NCBI RefSeq assembly: GCF_003096415.1
Contig: NZ_QEKH01000011.1
Location: 62,001 to 126,000 of the forward strand
Origin: Victivallis vadensis
Lineage (GTDB): Bacteria; Verrucomicrobiota; Lentisphaeria; Victivallales; Victivallaceae
DNA length: 64,000 bases
Direction: 5' to 3'
The notes beneath the pieces are model-generated. The model made no database searches and was not told the DNA's origin. It saw only the letters and a list, made by a program, of their open reading frames with translations. Position numbers and translations under genes: made by a program. Shown here piece after piece: positions 35,707 through 45,145 of this stretch; position 1 is the stretch's first letter; every line of letters begins with the position of its first letter.

Positions 35707-36037
35707 TATTGCCCTCGGGATCGCAGCCGCGCCAGTACAGGCCGGAATCGCGGCAATCCGGTTCCGGCTCCAGTTCGCACCCGGCGGCAGCCAGCCGCCT
35801 GCGGAGCGATTCAAAGTCGGCGCTGTCGAATTTCCAACCCTGCGCGCAGGAGGAGTGCTCCAGATAGGGGGCATTGCTTTTTTCCAGAGAGAAGGTCAGA
35901 TTCGGCGCCAGCTCGAACACCACGGTGAAGGTGCTGTCCATCACCGGAAGCAGCGGCGCGAAAAGTTCACGGTAAAAGATGCGGCACGCATCGAGATCGT
36001 TGACCTTCACGACAATGCCGAAACGTTGGATTTCCAT
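35675..36037 (-). CDS. Glyoxalase/bleomycin-resistance (VOC) superfamily protein
   Basis: 120 residues, one VOC unit built of two beta-alpha-beta-beta-beta modules: IVVKVNDLDACRIFYRELF at the start and GLYWRGCDPEGNIILVRQL at the end (the conserved DPxGN). Members bind a metal and act on glyoxal adducts, antibiotics or epimers; the substrate is unknown here. The gene overlaps the end of the nucleotidase gene by 32 bp on the opposite strand and is divergent from purB. Confidence 0.82.
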   Translation of the reverse strand: MEIQRFGIVVKVNDLDACRIFYRELFAPLLPVMDSTFTVVFELAPNLTFSLEKSNAPYLEHSSCAQGWKFDSADFESLRRRLAAAGCELEPEPDCRDSGLYWRGCDPEGNIILVRQLDAL

Positions 36038-36058
36038 ACAGATATTTTCCCACTTGCC

Positions 36059-36087
36059 TTGCCAAACGGCGTTTCATGCTTTACATT
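36059..36087 (+). promoter_or_regulatory. Promoter candidate of purB-uxaC
   Basis: TTGCCA (36059-36064), 17 bp, TACATT (36082-36087). The leader carries an inverted repeat AATAATT/AATTATT (36088-36115). Confidence 0.45.
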
Positions 36088-36169
36088 AATAATTAAGCTG
36101 TGCTTTTGAATTATTCAACCGTAATTCGGCGTCGAAGCCGAAGAAAACTTCAGATTTGGGAGAGTTTCC

Positions 36170-37615
36170 GTGAATACCGACAACACCGTCTACCAGAATC
36201 CGCTGACCGGCCGCTACGCCGGAAAGGAGATGAGCTACATCTGGTCGCCCCAGTACAAACACTCCACCTGGCGCCGGCTGTGGCTGACGCTGGCCCGGTG
36301 CGAACAGAAGCTCGGGCTGGACATCACCGACACCCAGATCGAACAGATGAGCGCCCATCTCGAAGACATCGACTTCGACAAAGTCGCCGCCAAAGAAAAA
36401 GAGCTGCGCCACGACGTGATGAGCCACATCCACGTGTTCGGCGAACTTTGCCCGGAAGCGATGCCGATCATCCACCTCGGCGCCACCAGCTGCTTCGTGA
36501 CCGACAACACCGAATTGATCCAGATGCGCGAAGGGTTGAAGGTGATCCGCGGCAAACTGCTCAAGCTGATGGCGCAGCTGGCCGCGTTCTGCGACGAGCA
36601 CCGCGCGATGCCGACCCTCGGCTTCACCCACTTCCAGCCCGCCCAGCTGACCACGGTCGGCAAGCGGTTCAGCCTCTATCTGCAGGACCTGATGCTCGAC
36701 TTCGAGCGGGTCGAGGAGGAGATCGAACGCATTCCGTTCCGCAGCGTGAAAGGCACCACCGGCACGCAGGCGAGCTTCCTCGAACTTTTCGACGGCGACC
36801 ATGCGAAATGCCGCCAACTGGAGCGCGACGTCGCCGCCGGAATGGGCTTTGCCAACGTGGTCGCGGTCTCCGGCCAGACCTACACCCGCAAGATCGACTA
36901 CTTCGTGATGGCGATCCTCTCCGGCATCGCGCAGACCGCCAGCAAGATGGCGACCGACATCCGGCTGATGGCCAATATGAAGGAGGTCGAAGAACCGTTT
37001 GAAAAGAAGCAGATCGGTTCGAGCGCGATGGCCTACAAGCGCAATCCGATGCGCAGCGAACGGGTCTGCTCGCTGGCCCGCTACGTGATGAACCTGCCCG
37101 GCAACGCCGCGATGACCGAGGCGACCCAGTGGTTCGAGCGGACCCTCGACGACTCCGCCAACCGCCGCCTGGTGCTGCCCGAAGGCTTCCTCGCGACCGA
37201 CATCATCCTGTCGCTGCTGATCAACATCACCAACGGCATCCAGCTGTGGCCCAATGTGATCCGGCGCCACATCCAATCGGAACTGCCTTTCATGGCGACC
37301 GAGAACCTGCTGATGGCGGCGGTCAAGAAAGGCGGCAACCGGCAGGAACTGCACGAGGTGATCCGCACGCATTCGATGGCCGCCGCGAAGCGGGTCAAAG
37401 AGGAGGGCGCCGACAACGACCTGCTCGACCGGCTCCGCAACGATCCGGCCTTCGCGTGCATCCGGGATGAATTCGATTCGCTGCTGGACCCGTCCACTTT
37501 CATCGGACGCGCGCCGGAACAGGTCACGGACTTCCTGAACGAGTGCATCCGCCCGATTCTCGGCAGATACAAAGCCGAACTGGACGCCGCCTCCGCCGAC
37601 GCCGTCAACGTATAA
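36170..37615 (+). CDS. purB: Adenylosuccinate lyase
   Basis: 481 residues from GTG 36170 (GGGAGAG 5 nt upstream). It splits adenylosuccinate and SAICAR to release fumarate in purine synthesis. The fumarase/ASL signature GSSAMAYKRNPMRSE is present, with HLGATSCFVTDNTE and the catalytic His in TLGFTHFQPAQ. The length matches the larger, eukaryote-like ASL form. uxaC follows after 24 bp with its own ribosome site, and purM comes next under a separate promoter. Confidence 0.96.
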   Translation: MNTDNTVYQNPLTGRYAGKEMSYIWSPQYKHSTWRRLWLTLARCEQKLGLDITDTQIEQMSAHLEDIDFDKVAAKEKELRHDVMSHIHVFGELCPEAMPIIHLGATSCFVTDNTELIQMREGLKVIRGKLLKLMAQLAAFCDEHRAMPTLGFTHFQPAQLTTVGKRFSLYLQDLMLDFERVEEEIERIPFRSVKGTTGTQASFLELFDGDHAKCRQLERDVAAGMGFANVVAVSGQTYTRKIDYFVMAILSGIAQTASKMATDIRLMANMKEVEEPFEKKQIGSSAMAYKRNPMRSERVCSLARYVMNLPGNAAMTEATQWFERTLDDSANRRLVLPEGFLATDIILSLLINITNGIQLWPNVIRRHIQSELPFMATENLLMAAVKKGGNRQELHEVIRTHSMAAAKRVKEEGADNDLLDRLRNDPAFACIRDEFDSLLDPSTFIGRAPEQVTDFLNECIRPILGRYKAELDAASADAVNV

Positions 37616-37639
37616 CCCGAACGAGAGGAGATCGATATC

Positions 37640-39010
37640 ATGGCTTTTCTGGACGACAACTACCTGATCACCAACGAAACCGGCAAACGCATCTTCAACG
37701 CGGTCAAGGACCTGCCGGTGATCGACCCGCACAACCACGCCGACGTGAAGGAGATCGCCGACAACAACTGTTACAGCAACGCGTGGCAGCTCTTCGCCGC
37801 GACCGACCACTACGTATGGGAGCTTCTGCGCAAACGCGGCGTGCCGGAAGAGCTGATCACCGGCAAGGCCGATCCCAGATCCAAGTTCCTCGCGATGGCG
37901 AAGGTGTTCCCGGAGACGGCGGGCAATCCGCTCTACGAGTGGATCCACCTCGACCTCAGGCGCTACTTCGGCATCGACCTGCTGCTCAACGAAGAGAACG
38001 GCCCGAAAATCTGGGAAGAGGTCAACGCGAAGCTCGCGACCGACGCGTTCCGCCCGCAGGCGCTGCTGACCGGGCCGCTGAACGTCGAAGCGATGAGCTC
38101 CACCGACGACCTGATCGACACCCTCGAAAACCACGACCGCGCCAACAAGGCGTTCGGGCGCACCCTGATCCGTCCGACGTGGCGTCCGGACAAGGCGATG
38201 AAAATTTTCGCTCCGGGCTGGCGCGACTATATCGGACAGGTCGAAAAGCGGTTCGACATGAAGATCGAAACCCTCTCCGACCTGCTCGACGCGACGAAGA
38301 AATCCCACGACTTCTTCGCCGAACACGGCTGCCGTGCCAGCGACCACGGCATCGAATATCCGGTGCGCGCCGACTACCGCTTTGAAGACGCCGACGCCGC
38401 GTTCCGCAAAGCGCTCTCCGGCAAGGAGCTGACGCAGGAGGAAACCGACTGCTACATGGGCACCTTCCTCGCGGAGGCGGCCGCCCTGAACGCCGAAACC
38501 GGCTGGGTCACCCAGCTCCATATCGGCGCGGTGCGCGATGTGCGCAAGACCCTCTTCGACGCGCTCGGGCCCGACGTGGGCGGCGACGTCAGCAGCCACT
38601 TCATCGACTACACCCGCCCGCTGGCGACGCTGCTGAACCGCTTCGACGGCAAGCTCAAGGTGGTGCTGTACTGCATGGATGCGATCCACCAGATGTCGCT
38701 GGCGACGCTGGCGCGCGCGTTCGGCGAAACGGTGTCGCTCGGTTCGGCGTGGTGGCTCAACGACAACCCGATCGGCATGCGCCGACAGCTCGAATACATC
38801 GGTTCGATCGACGCGCTGGCGAATTTCGCGGGCATGGTTTCCGACTCGCGCAAACTGCTGAGCTACGGTTCCCGGTTCGAGATGTTCCGCCGGGTGCTCA
38901 GCGACGTGATCGGCGACATGGTCGAGCGCGGTCAGATCCCGGAAGAGGTAGCGACCGACCTCGCGGTGCGGATGTGCTATTCCGGTCCCAAGGCGTTCTG
39001 GAACTTGTAA
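37640..39010 (+). CDS. uxaC: Glucuronate (uronate) isomerase
   Basis: 456 residues, amidohydrolase-fold uronate isomerase converting D-glucuronate to D-fructuronate and D-galacturonate to D-tagaturonate. The metal-binding DPHNHADVKEIADN lies near the N-terminus, and WQLHIGA-type GWVTQLHIGAVRD and the late FETVSLGSAWWLNDNP region are present. The normal length is about 465. GAGAGGAG precedes the ATG. It is paired with purB without an evident metabolic link; other uronate catabolism genes are not in the window, but the secreted glycan hydrolases at the left edge fit sugar-acid use. Confidence 0.93.
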   Translation: MAFLDDNYLITNETGKRIFNAVKDLPVIDPHNHADVKEIADNNCYSNAWQLFAATDHYVWELLRKRGVPEELITGKADPRSKFLAMAKVFPETAGNPLYEWIHLDLRRYFGIDLLLNEENGPKIWEEVNAKLATDAFRPQALLTGPLNVEAMSSTDDLIDTLENHDRANKAFGRTLIRPTWRPDKAMKIFAPGWRDYIGQVEKRFDMKIETLSDLLDATKKSHDFFAEHGCRASDHGIEYPVRADYRFEDADAAFRKALSGKELTQEETDCYMGTFLAEAAALNAETGWVTQLHIGAVRDVRKTLFDALGPDVGGDVSSHFIDYTRPLATLLNRFDGKLKVVLYCMDAIHQMSLATLARAFGETVSLGSAWWLNDNPIGMRRQLEYIGSIDALANFAGMVSDSRKLLSYGSRFEMFRRVLSDVIGDMVERGQIPEEVATDLAVRMCYSGPKAFWNL

Positions 39011-39033
39011 TTTTTTATACGGCAGTGTATATT
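39005..39033 (+). promoter_or_regulatory. Promoter of purM
   Basis: TTGTAA (39005-39010, overlapping the uxaC stop), 17 bp, TATATT (39028-39033), about 60 bp before the purM start. Confidence 0.6.
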
Positions 39034-39094
39034 CCTTTCAAAATATATACGGCATAAGCCGCAGTCAATGGACCCATCTCTTCAGAGGAATGAA

Positions 39095-40138
39095 ATGAGC
39101 GTAGAAGTAAAGAGCGATTTGTACAAGGCCGCCGGAGTGGATATCGATTTGGCAACCGAGCTGCTCACCCAGGTCAAGCGGAAGTTCGCGCAGACCCGGC
39201 GTCCCGAAATGCTGGCTCCGGTCGGCGGTTTCGGCGGGCTTTTCCAGATCGACCTCTCCAGATACAAGGAGCCGGTGATGGTCTCCAGCATCGACGGAGT
39301 CGGCACCAAGCTGATGATCGCGATGATGATGGAAAAGTACGACACCGTCGGCCACGACATCGTGAACCACTGCATTGACGATATCGCCGTGCAGGGCGCC
39401 GAACCAGTCTACTTCATGGACTACATCGGCATCGGCAAGCTGCGCAGCCCCCTCTATGAGGAAGTGCTGACCGGCATCGCCGACGCCTGCAAAGCCGCCA
39501 ACGTCGCGGTGCTCGGCGGCGAAACCGCTGAAATGCCCGGCATGTACGGCAATGACTTCGACCTGGTCGGCGTGATCACCGGCATCGTGGAGAAATCCAA
39601 GATGATCACCGGCGAGAAGATCCGCCCCGGCCACGTCGCAATCGGTTTCGGCTCGAACGGACTGCACACCAACGGCTTCAGCCTGGCGCGCAAGATCCTG
39701 TTCTCGCAGTGCAGCTACAACGTGCGCACCTATCTGGACGAGCTCGGCGAAACGGTCGGCGAAGCGCTGCTCAAGCCGCACACCAGCTATTATCCGGCCA
39801 TCCGCGAAGCGCAGGAGCGCGGCCTCGCGCTGGACGGCATCGCCCATATCACCGGCGGCGGGCTGTACGACAACGTGCCGCGCATCCTGCCGGAGGACGT
39901 GACGGCGGTCTTCAAGACCGACGTGCTGCCGATCCCGCCGATCTTCAAGGTGCTGGTCGAAAAGGGCCATGTCGATCCGATCGAAGCGTACCGGGTCTTC
40001 AACATGGGCGTCGGCATGGTCTGGTTCGTGCCGGCCAACGCGGCGGATGAAGCGGTCGAAATCGGCCGCAGCAAGGGGTTCACCACCGGCATCATCGGGG
40101 AGATCATCCCCGGACACCGGGACGTGCGGATCCGCTGA
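39095..40138 (+). CDS. purM: Phosphoribosylformylglycinamidine cyclo-ligase
   Basis: 347 residues from ATG 39095 (AGAGGA 5 nt upstream; an earlier ATG at 39068 lacks a site). It closes the imidazole ring to AIR in purine synthesis. DGVGTKLMIA, HCIDDIAVQGAEPVYFMDYI, GGETAEMPGMY and GSNGLHTNGFSLAR are the expected ATP-grasp-like PurM motifs. It lies near purB (same pathway). The membrane-fusion gene follows after 40 bp. Confidence 0.97.
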   Translation: MSVEVKSDLYKAAGVDIDLATELLTQVKRKFAQTRRPEMLAPVGGFGGLFQIDLSRYKEPVMVSSIDGVGTKLMIAMMMEKYDTVGHDIVNHCIDDIAVQGAEPVYFMDYIGIGKLRSPLYEEVLTGIADACKAANVAVLGGETAEMPGMYGNDFDLVGVITGIVEKSKMITGEKIRPGHVAIGFGSNGLHTNGFSLARKILFSQCSYNVRTYLDELGETVGEALLKPHTSYYPAIREAQERGLALDGIAHITGGGLYDNVPRILPEDVTAVFKTDVLPIPPIFKVLVEKGHVDPIEAYRVFNMGVGMVWFVPANAADEAVEIGRSKGFTTGIIGEIIPGHRDVRIR

Positions 40139-40178
40139 ACGGCACCATCGCGCAACGGACTGGAGGAAAGTTGAAAGA

Positions 40179-42149
40179 ATGATGAATTTTTCCAAACTGT
40201 CCGGTTCAGTCCGGCTGCGCGGCCGTCTGGAGCACTCTCTGCGCAACACCATATCCGGGCTCGGATCACTGTTCCGCTTCGCCGGCGAGAACAGCGAGGA
40301 GGCCGCCGCCCGGCGTACTCTGCTGGCGCTGGTCAAAAGCATCCTGCAAAGCCGGGGGCCGCTCTCCGAAGGCGACCTCGACACCCTGCGGCGGATTCTG
40401 TCGGCCGATCACTCCCCGTTTGAAGTGGAGCACTTCGTCACGGAGCTGCGCAGCCTGCATCCGATTCCGGTGGAAGAGGCCGCGCCGGTCTTCCTGCCGC
40501 TGCCCAGACTCGAACGCGAGAAAATCCTCCGCATGCTGCTGGCGCTCGCCGCCGACAGTACCGGGCTTGATGTGAACCACGCGCTGATTTACGGGCTCGG
40601 GCAGCGCCTCGAATTCACGCCGGAAGAATTGGACGCCCTGACTGAAGATGTCGTGGCGCAACGGGTCCGGCGGCAGAAAATCATCCGTTCCGGGGCCGGA
40701 ATCCTGGTCGCGGTGATCGTGGTCGCGGTCTTCATCCTGACCGCGACGCTGCTGCGGTCGGTAATCTTCGGGCTGATCGCCGCTTATCTGCTGCTGCCGG
40801 TGGAAAAATTCTTCGAACGGCGGCTGCGGGCGCGCAAGGGGCTCGGCTATCTGTTCTTCCGCCTGACCGGCTGGCTCGCCCGGCCGCTGCACAGCATCTC
40901 CCGCCGGATCAGCCGCAAAGCGCACGACGCCCCGGAAGAGGACGCCGAATCCGTTCAGCTCAAAGCGGAGCGCAAACTGATCACACAGGCGGTTTCGATG
41001 ACCACCGGCGTGCTGGTGCTGGCACTGTTGGCACTGCTGCTGGTCTTCTCCTCGGTGACCCATCACTATGTATTGAATCTTACCAATTCCGTCAAAGGAT
41101 GGACGGAGCGCACCTTCACCGATCCTCCCCCGGAACCGGCCGTTCCGCCGGTTGCCGCCCCCGCCTCCGCTCCGGTTGCGTCTCCGCCGGCCGACAGCGG
41201 CCGGCAGCTCGGCTTCACCCCCTCCCCCCGTGAAACCCAGCTGGCCGAAACCGGCGCGCAGCGGCTGCTTTCGCAGGGGCAGCTTTATCTGGAACAGTTG
41301 CGCGTCCGGTTCGAGAACCTGCCGCTGGTCCGGTTCGGGCTGGACCAGATCAGCAAGCTGCTGAACGATGAATCCGCCCAGCGCGAGCTGGCCGGCATGC
41401 TGCTCAAACGCACCGGCGGCATCTTCTCTTTCACCGCCGGCGTACTCGGCATGATCGGCGCGATTCTGGCGGACCTGTTGCTGACTGTTTTCTTTTTCCT
41501 GCTCTTCCTGACCAAGTTGGCCGAATTCTGCGAGAAAGGCAGCAGCGCCGACAAGCAGAGCGAATATCTGGTAAGGACCGTCTTCAACGGCAACTGGCTG
41601 CCCGACGCCGACGAGGACACCATCGCCGAAGCGCAGCGGATCATCGGCGGCATGCTGCTCAAGCTGCGGGTCTGGGTGCGCGGCTACCTGACGCTGATGC
41701 TGGTGGACGCGACGGTCTACACCACGGCCTTTTTCTTCCTCGGTGTCCCCTACTTTCCGATCCTCGGCATGCTGGCCGGCTGCGGCATTCTGCTGCCCTA
41801 CATCGGCCCGATCCTGTCGGCGATGCTGACCGTGCTGGTCACATTGGCCGTCGGCGGTTCGAGCGCCACCGGCGCCCAGCTCGCGGCGATCATCGCCGTA
41901 TACCTTATCTATAACGGAGTGATCGAGCAATTCATTCTCTACCCGGCCGTGATCGGGGAGTCGCTCGGGTTGACCACCCTCGAAACCATCATCGTGGTGC
42001 TGCTGGGAGCGATTTTCGCCGGAATCCCCGGCATGATCCTCGCCATTCCGGCCTCCTCGATCATCAAATACCTGGTGCCGCAAATTTACAACTGCTTCGG
42101 TGAACTGAGGCGGGCCCCTTCATCGGGAAAGGATCGTATTCATGGCTAA
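40179..42149 (+). CDS. TerB-like domain fused to an AI-2E family transporter
   Basis: 656 residues from ATG 40179. Residues about 40-155 form an all-helical TerB-like unit (RRTLLALVKSILQSRGPLSEGDLDTLR, read in parts) not usual in this family. Two hydrophobic helices follow (about 171-205), a charged loop, another helix (about 270-292), a Pro/Ala-rich extracytoplasmic stretch (316-340), and the AI-2E (PF01594-type) core with PYIGPILSAML and the terminal GAIFAGIPGMILAIP. It is probably a permease or regulator of unknown cargo. It overlaps the next gene by 8 nt. Confidence 0.78.
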   Translation: MMNFSKLSGSVRLRGRLEHSLRNTISGLGSLFRFAGENSEEAAARRTLLALVKSILQSRGPLSEGDLDTLRRILSADHSPFEVEHFVTELRSLHPIPVEEAAPVFLPLPRLEREKILRMLLALAADSTGLDVNHALIYGLGQRLEFTPEELDALTEDVVAQRVRRQKIIRSGAGILVAVIVVAVFILTATLLRSVIFGLIAAYLLLPVEKFFERRLRARKGLGYLFFRLTGWLARPLHSISRRISRKAHDAPEEDAESVQLKAERKLITQAVSMTTGVLVLALLALLLVFSSVTHHYVLNLTNSVKGWTERTFTDPPPEPAVPPVAAPASAPVASPPADSGRQLGFTPSPRETQLAETGAQRLLSQGQLYLEQLRVRFENLPLVRFGLDQISKLLNDESAQRELAGMLLKRTGGIFSFTAGVLGMIGAILADLLLTVFFFLLFLTKLAEFCEKGSSADKQSEYLVRTVFNGNWLPDADEDTIAEAQRIIGGMLLKLRVWVRGYLTLMLVDATVYTTAFFFLGVPYFPILGMLAGCGILLPYIGPILSAMLTVLVTLAVGGSSATGAQLAAIIAVYLIYNGVIEQFILYPAVIGESLGLTTLETIIVVLLGAIFAGIPGMILAIPASSIIKYLVPQIYNCFGELRRAPSSGKDRIHG

Positions 42150-44052
42150 TATTCTATTCAGGCTGCTCGTCCTTGCCGCGCTGCCGCTGCTGCTGTTGCC
42201 GGCGGGCGGCTGCATGAGCGAAATCACCGTCAGCCGGGTTTCGCCCCGCGAACGGGTCAACTACGGCATCAACACGACCGGCGAAGGCATCACTCAGGAC
42301 ACCAGCAACCTGCTGGCCAACTTCCTGCTGACCGATCTCTACGAGGACGATCCGCCGGCGCTGATCTCCCGGCTCCAGCAGCTGTTCAAAAACGAGCCGC
42401 GGCCGGAATACCTGTGCGCGCTGGCCGATTCCGCCTTGAACCTCGGACTGCGGTACGCTTCCAAACCGGATCTCGCGATCCAGTATTACCTCGCCGCGGC
42501 GCTCTACAGTTACGGCTATCTGGTCGCGCTGGACGATCCCGGTTCCCGCCCCTACAGCGAAGAGCGCGTGACCATGATCCGCATCTACAATGTCGCCATC
42601 ACCGAAATTTTCGCTTATCTGCACAAACGCGACCTCTACCGGAACAACTCTTTCGAGCTTACCTCCATCGGCGGGCAAAAGGTCACCTTCACAGCGCCGC
42701 TCTACCGGCTGCCGCTGCCGGAGAGCAGCTACTCGGACTTCCTGCTCTGCGCCGACTACCGCCCCGAAAACCTGACCCATGTCAGCCGCCGGTTCGGGAT
42801 CGGCGCGCCGCTGATCTGCCAGATCAAACCGCATTCCGAGGCGGATGCCGCCCGGTTCGCCGACCAGCAGGCGCTGCCCGCGACGCTGGCCATCCGCTTC
42901 GATCAGAACAACAACAGGTGGGACGACGTGACCGCCCGGCTGGAATTTCTGGACTCGCGTAATATCGATTCCACCCGGGTCGGACGGAATGAAATTCCGC
43001 TGGAACTGGATTTTTCGACTCCGCTGGCCTACATGGTCCGCAATCCTCCTCCATTCGGCTACCTCGAATACATGCTCAACCCGGATAAAACCCGCCGGAT
43101 GCAGGGGCTCTATATGATGGAGCCGTACAGCGACGACCGGATTCCGGTGGTGTTCGTGCATGGGCTGATGTCCAACACCCGGACCTGGATGCAGATGATC
43201 AACACGCTGCAGAACGATCCGGTGCTGCGCAAATATTATCAGTTCTGGGGATTTTCCTACTCCAGCGGCAATCCGGTGCTCTACTCCGCGCAGATGCTCC
43301 GGGATGACCTCAACACCGAAGCCGAGCGGCTTAAAGCCACCGGCCTCTCCGACAAGATGTTCAACCGGATGGTCGTGGTCGGCCATTCCATGGGCGGGCT
43401 CCTCAGCAAAACCCTGATCATGAATGCCGACAACCGCCTGATCGAGCCCCTGTTGGGCAGCTCCTACAAGGGAACCCTCGACAACCTGTCCCCCGACCAA
43501 CGGGACTTCGTAAGCCGGATGCTGGACTTCAGCGCCCTGCCTTTCGTGAAGCGGGTGATCTTCATCGCGGTGCCGCACCGGGGTTCCACTCTGGCCCGCA
43601 GCACTCTCGGCCAATTCGGCGCTTCCCTGATCCACCTGCCGAGCTCCCTGGTCAAGGACGGCGAAGGGCTCATCGGCAACCTGATGCAGCACGGCTACCT
43701 GATGCCCAACGATTCCAGGCATCACACCGGCATCGACAACCTTGACCCGGATGACAAGACCATGTCGCTGCTGAACAAGATCCCCTTCGTCTCCGGCATT
43801 CCGTATCACTCCATCATCGGCAACCGGAAATTCGCCGGAGCGCCGGGCGGTTCCGACGGAATCGTCCCGTACAGCAGCAGCCACCTCGACGGCGCGGCCA
43901 GCGAACTGGTGGTCAAATCCGACCACAGCGTCCAGCAGAACCCGCTGGCGATCCAGGAGATGCGCCGCATCCTGCTGGAGCATCTCAAGCAGTATCCCGA
44001 CCTCAAAATCGATTCGCCCGAACTTCCCAAGAACCTGAATCCGGAACCATGA
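42142..44052 (+). CDS. Lipoprotein alpha/beta hydrolase (esterase/lipase)
   Basis: 636 residues with a lipoprotein signal (lipid-carrying Cys24 in LPAGGC). An N-terminal helical region (about 45-290, with a DLAIQYYLAAALYSYGYL repeat-like helix) precedes an alpha/beta hydrolase domain: VVFVHGLMSNTRTW (oxyanion) and nucleophile Ser416 in VVGHSMGG; FVSRMLD.. and SDHSVQQNP near the end supply the His. It probably cleaves lipids or acyl groups at the outer membrane. It sits between the AI-2E fusion gene (8-nt overlap) and the DUF4105 gene (ATGA overlap), so the three form one unit. Confidence 0.82.
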   Translation: MANILFRLLVLAALPLLLLPAGGCMSEITVSRVSPRERVNYGINTTGEGITQDTSNLLANFLLTDLYEDDPPALISRLQQLFKNEPRPEYLCALADSALNLGLRYASKPDLAIQYYLAAALYSYGYLVALDDPGSRPYSEERVTMIRIYNVAITEIFAYLHKRDLYRNNSFELTSIGGQKVTFTAPLYRLPLPESSYSDFLLCADYRPENLTHVSRRFGIGAPLICQIKPHSEADAARFADQQALPATLAIRFDQNNNRWDDVTARLEFLDSRNIDSTRVGRNEIPLELDFSTPLAYMVRNPPPFGYLEYMLNPDKTRRMQGLYMMEPYSDDRIPVVFVHGLMSNTRTWMQMINTLQNDPVLRKYYQFWGFSYSSGNPVLYSAQMLRDDLNTEAERLKATGLSDKMFNRMVVVGHSMGGLLSKTLIMNADNRLIEPLLGSSYKGTLDNLSPDQRDFVSRMLDFSALPFVKRVIFIAVPHRGSTLARSTLGQFGASLIHLPSSLVKDGEGLIGNLMQHGYLMPNDSRHHTGIDNLDPDDKTMSLLNKIPFVSGIPYHSIIGNRKFAGAPGGSDGIVPYSSSHLDGAASELVVKSDHSVQQNPLAIQEMRRILLEHLKQYPDLKIDSPELPKNLNPEP

Positions 44053-45047
44053 ACTTCAAAACCCTGTCGACCGTCTGCCGCCGCCGTATCCTGAAACCGC
44101 TTTCCGCCGTCCTGCTCGGACTGGCCGCCCTCTGGTGTACCGGCGCGGTCCACTATACGATCTGGGCCGGCATCGGTCCGGTGATCTTCCTGCTGCTGGC
44201 GGCGGCGCTGCTGACGCTGGGCTTCCGCAACCGCAACTACTGGTACGGGCTGACCGGTCTGGAGCTGGCCGTCATCGTCTGGTTCGCCGCCCTGACGCCG
44301 GAGCGCCAGTTCCGCGACACGAAGTGGCAGCGGCCGTGGGGCCGGATGCCGCAGACGGCGTTCAACGGCACCCTCGCCGCGGTCCGGGACATCCGCGACT
44401 TCAAGTACCGGACGCCCGAGGATTACGACATCCACTATATCGACGGCACCTACGACATCGATCAGGTCCGGACCGTCGACGTCGCGGTCTCCCATTGGGA
44501 CGGCATGGAAAAGATCGCCCATACCATGCTCAGTTTCGGCTTTGCCGACGGCCGTTATCTGGCGTTGTCGATGGAAACCCGCCTGCCGGAAGGCAAGGAG
44601 CAGGGGTTCCTGCCCGGCTTCTACAAGCAGTACGAAATCATCATGGTGCTGGCCACCGAGGAGGACCTTTTCAAGCTGCGCACCGACTACCGGGGCGAAG
44701 AGCTTTATCTCTACCGCACCAACGCGACGCCCGAACAGGCCCGGCAGATGTTCCGGCTGCTGCTGGAAGGCGCCGACCGGCTGTACCGGGAGCCGGCCTA
44801 CTACAACAGCATCACGCAGAACTGCACCACCAGTCTCGCACCGCTGCTGCGGCTGATCAACCCGAGTTTCGAAGGAGACATCCGGCTGCTGCTCAACGGC
44901 GAATCCGACCAGCTCCTCTATGAACTGGGCTATCTGAAACACCGGGACGGCGAGAGTTTTCCCGAGCTGAAGAAGCGGCGTTACGTAAACCAGTATCTGG
45001 GTGCGCCGGTTTCCGACTATTCCGCCGCAATTCGGCAGAATCTCTGA
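44049..45047 (+). CDS. DUF4105 domain membrane protein
   Basis: 332 residues. Two or three hydrophobic helices (about 15-75) anchor it, and a DUF4105-type domain follows with ERQFRDTKWQRPWG, SHWDGMEKIAHTMLSFGF, RLPEGKEQGFLPGFYKQYE and NCTTSLAPLL, where Cys and His could form a catalytic pair (NCTT). DUF4105 is thought to be papain-like; function is unknown. It is the last gene of the AI-2E fusion/esterase unit. Confidence 0.78.
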   Translation: MNFKTLSTVCRRRILKPLSAVLLGLAALWCTGAVHYTIWAGIGPVIFLLLAAALLTLGFRNRNYWYGLTGLELAVIVWFAALTPERQFRDTKWQRPWGRMPQTAFNGTLAAVRDIRDFKYRTPEDYDIHYIDGTYDIDQVRTVDVAVSHWDGMEKIAHTMLSFGFADGRYLALSMETRLPEGKEQGFLPGFYKQYEIIMVLATEEDLFKLRTDYRGEELYLYRTNATPEQARQMFRLLLEGADRLYREPAYYNSITQNCTTSLAPLLRLINPSFEGDIRLLLNGESDQLLYELGYLKHRDGESFPELKKRRYVNQYLGAPVSDYSAAIRQNL

Positions 45048-45145
45048 TTTTACCTCAATCAGTAAGGCCGCGCGGCCCCCTTGGAGCTTCCGTGCTTTCC
45101 GTGCCAGTCCGTGGACACAATGCCCGGAAAGGCCGGACGGCAACC

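Noticed and set aside
36086-38689. 867-codon open frame on the minus strand
   Set aside because: It is antisense to purB and uxaC, which have full family motifs; it is a GC-rich shadow frame.
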